In this document: positions 58,350 to 64,000 of the stretch, one piece after another | Layout: each line of letters starts with the position of its first letter | Numbering within the stretch: the first letter of the stretch is position 1 | Program-made: the position numbers and the translations under genes | Assembly: GCF_039908635.1 (NCBI RefSeq) | Contig: NZ_CP150918.1 | Span: 3,922,001 to 3,986,000 of the forward strand | DNA length: 64,000 nucleotides | Direction of reading: 5' to 3' | Origin: Pseudomonas purpurea | GTDB taxonomy: Bacteria > Pseudomonadota > Gammaproteobacteria > Pseudomonadales > Pseudomonadaceae | Notes under the pieces: generated by a model | Told to the model about the DNA's origin: nothing | Database searches by the model: none | What the model saw: only the letters and a program-made list of their open reading frames with translations

Positions 58350-58712
58350 ATGGGCAAACGTCACCCTAACCTTCCTGCCTGGCAATGGCGGGCGTACCCA
58401 CAGAACCACAACAACCCGACCAATCTGGTGTTGCACCTGATCGCCGTGCCGCTGTTCATCATCGCGTTCTTGTTGATCGTTTCGGGTGTGTTCAGCCTGA
58501 GCATTGCCAGCGTCGCGATTGGCATCGTCGGCCTGCTGGCAGCCCTGGCCTTGCAACGTCACGGTCACACACTGGAGGCCCAAGCCGCCGAGCCGTTCAG
58601 TGATCGTAAAGATGCGGTGTCACGCTTGCTGGTCGAGCAGTTCCTGACCTTTCCGCGCTTTGTCCTCAGCGGCGGCTGGTGGCGCGCCTGGCGCCAGCGT
58701 CACCACCGCTGA
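58350..58712 (+). CDS. Mpo1-like / DUF962 family membrane protein
   Basis: A 120-aa membrane protein with two hydrophobic segments (LHLIAVPLFIIAFLLIVSGV and VAIGIVGLLAALALQ) and the histidine-bearing motifs WQWRAYPQNHNNPTNLVLH and HGHTLE. These fit the Mpo1/DUF962 family, whose yeast member is an iron-dependent dioxygenase in sphingolipid breakdown. ATG 58350; the weak upstream GAGGATTACCAAC contains a usable GAGGA site. Function in Pseudomonas is not known. Confidence 0.82.
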   Translation: MGKRHPNLPAWQWRAYPQNHNNPTNLVLHLIAVPLFIIAFLLIVSGVFSLSIASVAIGIVGLLAALALQRHGHTLEAQAAEPFSDRKDAVSRLLVEQFLTFPRFVLSGGWWRAWRQRHHR

Positions 58713-58717
58713 GGGCC

Positions 58718-59515
58718 TCAGGCGAAGATCGTCACGGTTTGCCGGCTCAGGGCCATCAACTGGCCGTCGGCATTCCACAGCGCGGCGGCCGCGTGACCAT
58801 AGCCATCGCGGGCATGTTCGATTTCCACGCGGTACTTGCACCAGTCCAGGGTGCTGACGTTCAGTAACGGCTGAACGAATTCGATGGTCCAGGTCAGGGT
58901 GCTCCCGGCCGCCGGTTTGCTCAAATGCGGCAACAGGGCCGGCGGCCAGGCGTCCACCAATGCCAGGAGGTGCGCTTCACTCAGCGGCTCGTCCTTGACG
59001 TCCCCCCGCAGACGGACCCAGCCGCCCATTTCCCGTGATTTATTACCGGTGAACGGCAACCCGCCAATGCTCCAGCGCATCGCCAGGTGGCGCATGAATT
59101 CGGGGGTGATGCCTTTGATATAAGGCAGCTCCTGACAGTCGTCCCAGTGTTTCATGTCGGGGGCCGACGTCGCCGTCACCACGACTTCCGAGCGCCGGGA
59201 TGCACCGAAGCTGCCCTGAACCAGCGTCACGACCTGACCCTTTTGCATCGCCCGCCCCAACACCTGGCTGACGGCTTTGCCTTCGCGCAGCACGTCGACT
59301 TCAAAACTGATCGGCACATCGGGTTCGACCGGGCCGACAAAGGTGATGGCCAGCGAACGCACCGGACGGTCTGCCGGCACTTGGGCGCGCATTGCTTCGT
59401 ACTGCAAAGCGGCGACCAGGCCACCAAAACTGGCGCGGCCCTGTGCCCACTCCGCCGGAATGGCCAGCTCATGCGGCGAACGGCGCACGGCGTCGAGCAA
59501 ATCGGAAAAGCGCAT
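58718..59515 (-). CDS. Acyl-CoA thioesterase-like double-hotdog protein
   Basis: A 265-aa protein of the TesB/thioesterase-like double hotdog type. The first half has RASFGGLVAALQYEAMRAQV and LAITFVGPVEP; the second half has DAWPPALLPHLSKPAAGSTL and the C-terminal GHAAAALWNADGQLMALSRQ, which is the catalytic Asp/Gln-type region of the fold. Substrate chain length is unknown. ATG 59515. It converges with the DUF962 gene (5 bp between the stops). Confidence 0.87.
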   Translation of the reverse strand: MRFSDLLDAVRRSPHELAIPAEWAQGRASFGGLVAALQYEAMRAQVPADRPVRSLAITFVGPVEPDVPISFEVDVLREGKAVSQVLGRAMQKGQVVTLVQGSFGASRRSEVVVTATSAPDMKHWDDCQELPYIKGITPEFMRHLAMRWSIGGLPFTGNKSREMGGWVRLRGDVKDEPLSEAHLLALVDAWPPALLPHLSKPAAGSTLTWTIEFVQPLLNVSTLDWCKYRVEIEHARDGYGHAAAALWNADGQLMALSRQTVTIFA

Positions 59516-59622
59516 GGCAACCTCAAGGCTGGAAAAAGATCGAGTGATCTTAACCAGCCCAAGGGCTCTGTACAGCGCTTATTCCGGCCAAAGAAGCTGA
59601 CAGATAGGCCGCCGCAGACGCA

Positions 59623-60390
59623 TCAGGATTTGAAGCAAGCGGCGCTGAGCTTGTCGAGAATCCGGTCGGCGCGCCCTTCGGCCTTGGCCATGGTCGTGTG
59701 CCACACCGCCACACAAGGCAGCAAATCCGGCTCGTGCTCGGCCCTGGCCAGCCATTGCCAGCAATCGTGCCAATCGCCCAGGGCACCTTGCGCAGCCTTC
59801 AACCGAGGCATGGCCGCTTCGGGCAAGCGGTCGAGTTCCGGATAGGACTCGATGGCGTAACGCACGCGCTTGATCAGCAGACGCAAGCGATGACGATCAT
59901 GGGCCGGGTCGTGCAAGGCTTGATCCAGCGCCTTCCACTGCTTGGCCAGGCGCTTTTCGATGCGCGCACGCAATCCCTTGAGCAACCGCTGACGTTCGGA
60001 GGCGCGCAGGAACCGTGGGAATGCATCGAGAATCAGCAGCAACTGCGCCAGTTGCGGGCTCTGCGCCACCGCAGGATAGGCTTCGGCCATTTGTGCGAGG
60101 CGACGCGCCGCCGCCTCTGGCTGACCATGCTGGAGCAGGTACGCGGCCAGCACTTCACGGTCACGCATCGGCGTGGTCAGTTGCCCGACCGCAGCGGCGG
60201 CCGCCTCCAGTTGCTCGACCCCGGGCAACCCGCGCAACGGTCGCAGCAGGCTGCGCAAGCGCCGGACCGTGGTACGCAGGTCATGCAACGCTTCAGGGTC
60301 GGTGTGCGCAATCAGGCGTGCCTGACAGGCCAACACACGAACTTCCAGGCCCAGCACCTGAGCCACCAACCGATCAACCAAGGCCGACAT
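59623..60390 (-). CDS. CHAD-domain protein
   Basis: A 255-aa helical protein of the CHAD family, rich in conserved His and Arg: EALHDLRTTVRRLRSLLRPL, DREVLAAYLLQHG, and RHRLRLLIKRVRYAIESYPE. CHAD domains bind inorganic polyphosphate and often localise to its granules. ATG 60390 is chosen (AGGGACAG upstream); ATG 60405 is an alternative. No CYTH or ppk gene is adjacent. Confidence 0.88.
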   Translation of the reverse strand: MSALVDRLVAQVLGLEVRVLACQARLIAHTDPEALHDLRTTVRRLRSLLRPLRGLPGVEQLEAAAAAVGQLTTPMRDREVLAAYLLQHGQPEAAARRLAQMAEAYPAVAQSPQLAQLLLILDAFPRFLRASERQRLLKGLRARIEKRLAKQWKALDQALHDPAHDRHRLRLLIKRVRYAIESYPELDRLPEAAMPRLKAAQGALGDWHDCWQWLARAEHEPDLLPCVAVWHTTMAKAEGRADRILDKLSAACFKS

Positions 60391-60491
60391 TCTGTCCCTC
60401 GCCATTGAATACCGCGTTGCCATGACCCTCACGTTTGCAGCCATGCTGCGGGCAAACCGGCCTGCATGCATTGCGCTGCATCAGCATAGGC

Positions 60492-60770
60492 TTAACGCCC
60501 GGCACGCGACTCACGAATGTAGAAACGCGCCTTCTGGGCCTTGTTGGTGCACCCTTCAAACGCTTCGAACTGCTGCTGGGTCTTGGCCCCGGTCAGCAAC
60601 GACAACGCCTTGGAGTAACTGACAGTACCCGCAAAACCTTCTGCCTTGGCCAGGTCCAGCTCATGCCAGGCAGCATCCAGCTGAGTACCACAGCTGTCGC
60701 GGTACGCGGTCTTTCCAGCACATCCAGCCAATGCCAACGCAATCAACGGCAGACAAATCCAGGCTTTCAT
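60492..60770 (-). CDS. Small lipoprotein of unknown function
   Basis: A 92-aa lipoprotein. Signal peptide 1-16 ends in ALAGCAGK with Cys17. The mature part is helical (TQLDAAWHELDLAKAEGFAG, then YSKALSLLTGAKTQQQFEAF) and contains Cys in RDSCGTQ and EGCTNK. ATG 60770 follows TGAGGTGTC. Conserved in pseudomonads by recollection; function unknown. Confidence 0.82.
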   Translation of the reverse strand: MKAWICLPLIALALAGCAGKTAYRDSCGTQLDAAWHELDLAKAEGFAGTVSYSKALSLLTGAKTQQQFEAFEGCTNKAQKARFYIRESRAGR

Positions 60771-60997
60771 TAATGACACCTCAAGGTAGGAAAACAGTCG
60801 TGCAGGGTATGACGGTCAAGGGCGCGAAAAGTGCCTTGTGCCCTCCTGAGAAACTATAGCGAGCGGCCGCGAGAATACCCGTGTGCCGTCATTGATTGTC
60901 GAAAAAACGACGCACTTTGTGCGCCATTCACCACGACGATTGAAGCCCGACCGGTGTTGGGTGCATTGTTGACCCTGGTTTGACGAAGGATCGAGTG

Positions 60998-62038
60998 ATG
61001 AAAAAGCGTGTCGCATTGGTGCTGGGCTCAGGTGGTGCAAGGGGCTACGCCCACATCGGGGTCATCGAGGAAATCGAGAGGCGCGGCTATGACATCGCCT
61101 GTATCGCCGGTTGTTCCATGGGCGCGGTGGTCGGCGGGATTTATGCCGCCGGCAAGCTCAACGACTACCGCGACTGGATCGAAAGCCTGGACTATCTGGA
61201 TGTATTGCGCCTGGTGGACGTGAGTTTTCGCCTTGGGGCGATTCGCGGGGAAAAAGTCTTCGGGCAGATCCGCAAGATCGTCGGCGAGATCAATATCGAA
61301 GACCTGCGCATTCCCTATACGGCGGTGGCCACTGACCTGACCAACCAGCAGGAAATCTGGTTTCAGGAAGGCTGCCTGCACCAGGCCATGCGTGCCTCGG
61401 CGGCCATCCCGAGCCTGTTCACCCCGGTGATGCAAGGCAATCGCATGCTGGTCGATGGCGGCCTGCTCAACCCGCTGCCCATCGTTCCGGTGGTCTCCAG
61501 CCATTGCGACCTGATCATTGCTGTCAACCTCAACTCCACCAATCAGCGCCACTATCAACTGCCGGTGATTCAGCGCCCGCCTGCATTCAAGAGCCGCTTC
61601 GACAGCCTGATCAACTCCCTGGGCTCGCACTTGCCGTTTCGCCGCAAACAGGCCGAGCAATTGTTGCTGCTGGAACAGGAAGCCCTGAAGGCCGACGCCG
61701 CCGAGATCAACCCGTGGATCGAGTCCGCCGAACCCGAAGCCCAGCAACCGGCCGCCGCCCCCGAATCCGATGGCGCCCCCAGGTCGGCAACCGGCTCGTT
61801 CATCATCGACAACGTAGGGCCGGCCTCGCTGCTGGATTTGATCAACCAGAGTTTCGAGGTGATGCAGACGTCACTGGCGCAGTACAAGATTGCGGGATAT
61901 CCGCCAGACATCCTGATCAACGTGCCCAAAAGGGTGTGCCGGTTCTTCGAGTTCTACAAAGCGCCGGAACTGATCGCGCTGGGACGGGAGATCGCCAGAG
62001 ATACGCTGGATCGGTATGAAAACGAGCGCGATTATTGA
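60998..62038 (+). CDS. Patatin-like phospholipase (RssA-like)
   Basis: A 346-aa patatin-fold serine hydrolase. The oxyanion loop is VLGSGGARGYAHIG (residues 8-21), the nucleophile Ser40 lies in IAGCSMGAVVGGIYAAG, and the dyad Asp is in LVDGGLLNPLPI. The C-terminal third (about 250-346) is extra and rich in Ala/Pro/Glu before RVCRFFEFYKAPEL. ATG 60998 follows GAAGGATCGAGTG. It would hydrolyse phospholipids or lysophospholipids, but its target is not known. Confidence 0.9.
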   Translation: MKKRVALVLGSGGARGYAHIGVIEEIERRGYDIACIAGCSMGAVVGGIYAAGKLNDYRDWIESLDYLDVLRLVDVSFRLGAIRGEKVFGQIRKIVGEINIEDLRIPYTAVATDLTNQQEIWFQEGCLHQAMRASAAIPSLFTPVMQGNRMLVDGGLLNPLPIVPVVSSHCDLIIAVNLNSTNQRHYQLPVIQRPPAFKSRFDSLINSLGSHLPFRRKQAEQLLLLEQEALKADAAEINPWIESAEPEAQQPAAAPESDGAPRSATGSFIIDNVGPASLLDLINQSFEVMQTSLAQYKIAGYPPDILINVPKRVCRFFEFYKAPELIALGREIARDTLDRYENERDY

Positions 62039-62106
62039 AGGTTCTGGACGCTCGGTGAATGGGCCACCGTCATCGCGGGCAAGTCGGATCGCCATACCGC
62101 TCGCAC

Positions 62107-62805
62107 CTACTGGCTCCCCTCACTCAGGAGTCGATACCCCACGCCCGCCTCGGTGAGAATGAACCGGGGGCGGGTCGGGTCGTCGGCCAGTTTCTGACGC
62201 AGGTGCCCGACCACGATTCGCAGGTAGTGGCTGTCTTCAACGTGGGTCGGCCCCCAGATGTCCTTGAGCAGTTGCTGCTGGGTGATCACCCGCCCGGCGT
62301 GCCGCGCGAGTTGCGCCAGCACCGCGTACTCCTTGCGGGTCAGCGCCACTTCGAGGCCGTCCAGCAGCACCCGACGGTAGGCCAGGTCGACGGTCAGCGG
62401 GCCGAATTTCAGCGCCGCTTCCTGGGCTTCCCCCACTGGCGCCTGACGTAGCAAGGCACGCACCCTGGCCAGAAACTCCTGAATACCGAACGGCTTGGTC
62501 ACGTAGTCGTTCGCGCCGCCGTCCAGGGCTTCGACTTTCTGCCCTTCGCTGGCCCGCACCGACAACACCAGCACCGGCACCGTCGACCACTCGCGAAATT
62601 CACGCAGCACTTGCTGGCCGTCCATGTCCGGCAAGCCGAGGTCGAGCACCAGCAGGTCGGGTTTGTTCAGCGCCGCGTGGGCCAGGCCTTCGGTGCCCGT
62701 GCCGGCTTCCAGTACTTTGTAGCCTTGGGAAGCGAGGCTGATACGCAGGAACTTGCGGATCTGCGGTTCGTCATCAATGACCAAAATGGTCGCGGTCTGG
62801 CTCAT
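62107..62805 (-). CDS. kdpE: KdpE, response regulator for potassium transport
   Basis: A 232-aa OmpR/PhoB-type regulator. The receiver has TILVIDDEPQIRKFL and phospho-Asp in LLVLDLGLPDMDG, and Lys in DYVTKPFGIQEFL. The winged-helix domain has LTRKEYAVLAQLARHAGRVI and VEDSHYLRIVVGHLRQKL. KdpE activates the kdpFABC K+ transporter when K+ is low. ATG 62805. It follows kdpD on the same strand with a 48-bp gap. Confidence 0.95.
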   Translation of the reverse strand: MSQTATILVIDDEPQIRKFLRISLASQGYKVLEAGTGTEGLAHAALNKPDLLVLDLGLPDMDGQQVLREFREWSTVPVLVLSVRASEGQKVEALDGGANDYVTKPFGIQEFLARVRALLRQAPVGEAQEAALKFGPLTVDLAYRRVLLDGLEVALTRKEYAVLAQLARHAGRVITQQQLLKDIWGPTHVEDSHYLRIVVGHLRQKLADDPTRPRFILTEAGVGYRLLSEGSQ

Positions 62806-62853
62806 GAGTTCCAATCAACAAAAAGAATGGGCAAGAGAGTAGCGCAGGCAGCG

Positions 62854-64000
62854 TCAGGCTTCACTTTCAAACCCCGGTTGCTCCTGCAATGGCAGGTGAA
62901 GAGTGATGCAGGTGCCACGCCCTTCGATGCCGTTTTCCACGCTGATCCGTCCACCGTGGGCGCCGACCATACCCTGGCAGATCGCCAACCCCAGCCCTGT
63001 ACCCTGCCCGCCCCGATCACCGCGAGCGGCGGTGTAGAACATGTCGAAAATCTTCGGCCGGTCTTCTTCGGGAATCCCGGGTCCCTCGTCACTCACCGAG
63101 AAAAACAGCTCGTTCTCTCGGACTCCGGCCCGCAGCTGCAAGCGCCCGTGCGGCGGTGAAAACCGTGCGGCGTTTTCCAGTACATTGACCAGCGCCTGCT
63201 CGATCAGCGCGGCATGCACGTAAAGCAGCGGCAACTCGCCCGGCACGTCGGTGCTGACCGCAAGCGGCGCCAGCACCGCGCGCAGGCGGTTGAGTGAACT
63301 GCCGACGATATCCGCCGGCGACACCCAGTCACGCGCCAGCTTCAAGGCGCCGTGGCCCAGGCGGGTCATGTCCAACAGGTTCTGAATGTAGCGATCGAGG
63401 CGCTCGGCTTCATCGCGAGTGCCTTCAAGCAACTCACGACGATCCGCCAGAGGAATCGCCTCGCCCAGCGCCAGCAAACTGTCGATGCTGCCGCGCATCG
63501 AGGTCAGCGGCGTGCGTAAATCATGGGACACCGAAGCCAGCAACGCGCTGCGCAACTGTTCGGTTTCGCCGTGCAAACGCGCCGCCTCAAGGTCCTCGGC
63601 CAACTGTGCACGGGCCAGGGCCTGGGCCAGCGGCTGACTCAACGCGGTCAACAAGCGACGTCGCTGGCCACTGAGTTGCCGGCCTTCTTTGGCACACACA
63701 CCGAGCAAGCCCAACGGCCCGTCTTCAACCGACAGCGGCCACCACCACCAACGCCCGAACGGCAGCGTGCCGGTGCCCATGCCCGCCGGTTGATCATGCT
63801 GCCAGGCCCAGTCGGCGGCGGCACGCTCGGCTTCGGAGAACTGCAACGGGCCACCGGTTTCGACTTTCCAGCCGCCCTGCCCGTCACGGTTCACCAGGCA
63901 CAATTGCAAATCGTTCCAACCGACCAGATGCTGCGCAGCGGCGCTGACCACAGCCTGGCGGTCGGTGGCGGCGGTCAGTTTGCGCGACAGATCGAGCAGT
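62854..64000 (-). CDS. kdpD: KdpD, sensor kinase for potassium (C-terminal part)
   Basis: The last roughly 382 residues of KdpD; the gene continues past the right edge. Visible are a GAF-like domain, a HisKA box with phospho-His in LLASVSHDLRTPLTSMRGSI, and an HATPase domain with VNVLENAARFSPPHGRL, VSDEGPGIPEEDRPKIF and GGQGTGLGLAICQGMVG. The N-terminal Usp and KdpD domains and the membrane segments lie outside. It phosphorylates KdpE, encoded directly downstream. Confidence 0.94.
   Translation of the reverse strand, partial: LLDLSRKLTAATDRQAVVSAAAQHLVGWNDLQLCLVNRDGQGGWKVETGGPLQFSEAERAAADWAWQHDQPAGMGTGTLPFGRWWWWPLSVEDGPLGLLGVCAKEGRQLSGQRRRLLTALSQPLAQALARAQLAEDLEAARLHGETEQLRSALLASVSHDLRTPLTSMRGSIDSLLALGEAIPLADRRELLEGTRDEAERLDRYIQNLLDMTRLGHGALKLARDWVSPADIVGSSLNRLRAVLAPLAVSTDVPGELPLLYVHAALIEQALVNVLENAARFSPPHGRLQLRAGVRENELFFSVSDEGPGIPEEDRPKIFDMFYTAARGDRGGQGTGLGLAICQGMVGAHGGRISVENGIEGRGTCITLHLPLQEQPGFESEA

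Overview
This is about 64 kb of a high-GC gammaproteobacterial chromosome, almost certainly a Pseudomonas of the P. fluorescens group. The evidence is the gene content (sagS, ospR-gpx, ohrR-ohr, efp with its arginine rhamnosyltransferase earP, oprI, cysB, kdpDE), Pseudomonas-type REP sequences, and gene order. From memory, not checked, 18-37 kb and 47-59 kb follow the P. aeruginosa PAO1 order from about PA2824 to PA2868. The cysB to class I DAHP synthase block at 40-46 kb resembles a different PAO1 neighbourhood (around PA1750-PA1754), which points to a chromosomal rearrangement. No tRNA, rRNA, CRISPR array, prophage or plasmid gene was seen; this looks like mostly core genome.

Layout. 0-9.3 kb: molybdenum cofactor genes (moaB, mobA), a YgdR-type lipoprotein, an RNA pseudouridine synthase, a KefB/C-type antiporter, an ammonium transporter, a three-gene envelope-stress set (YqjD/YqjE-like) and dgt. 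9.5-16.5 kb: an accessory signalling island with a lone receiver protein, a BvgA/EvgA-like regulator, a BvgS/EvgS-like hybrid kinase and a Cache-HAMP-GAF membrane protein with no output domain. 16.6-26.3 kb: free-methionine sulfoxide reductase, an AAA+ ATPase, SagS, the OspR/glutathione peroxidase pair, msrB, alaA, htpX, tpm and a DOPA-dioxygenase-like gene. 26.4-36.1 kb: DEAD-box helicase, crotonase, spermidine-synthase-like protein, class II DAHP synthase, YcaQ-like glycosylase, two LysR regulators and a TauE/SafE permease. 36.2-40.4 kb: ohrR-ohr, efp-earP and a Gre-like protein. 40.4-46.3 kb: cysB, stress protein, nucleotidase, panE, thioredoxin, PilZ, class I DAHP synthase. 46.9-64 kb: oprI, L,D-transpeptidase, tesA with a divergent ABC exporter, greB, DoxX, MltF-like transglycosylase, TatD, a chemoreceptor, a patatin phospholipase and kdpE/kdpD.

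Two patterns stand out. First, seven otherwise intact genes are each broken by a single small indel, and all seven lie exactly at a GGCC core (near 1597, 3675, 30798, 33973, 37444, 43747 and 48005). The most economical reading is systematic sequencing error at GGCC, possibly because that motif carries a modified cytosine, rather than seven decayed genes. Second, two 142-bp copies of a MITE-like element, differing at two positions, sit in the leaders of the two operons run by paralogous thiol-peroxide MarR sensors (gpx-ospR and ohrR). They have the same orientation and nearly the same distance (35 and 34 bp) to the start codon.

Many genes serve thiol and peroxide defence or envelope quality control: OspR/Gpx, OhrR/Ohr, MsrB, the free-Met-sulfoxide reductase, HtpX, thioredoxin and universal stress protein. 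Start codons were chosen by eye from ribosome-binding sites and family length.
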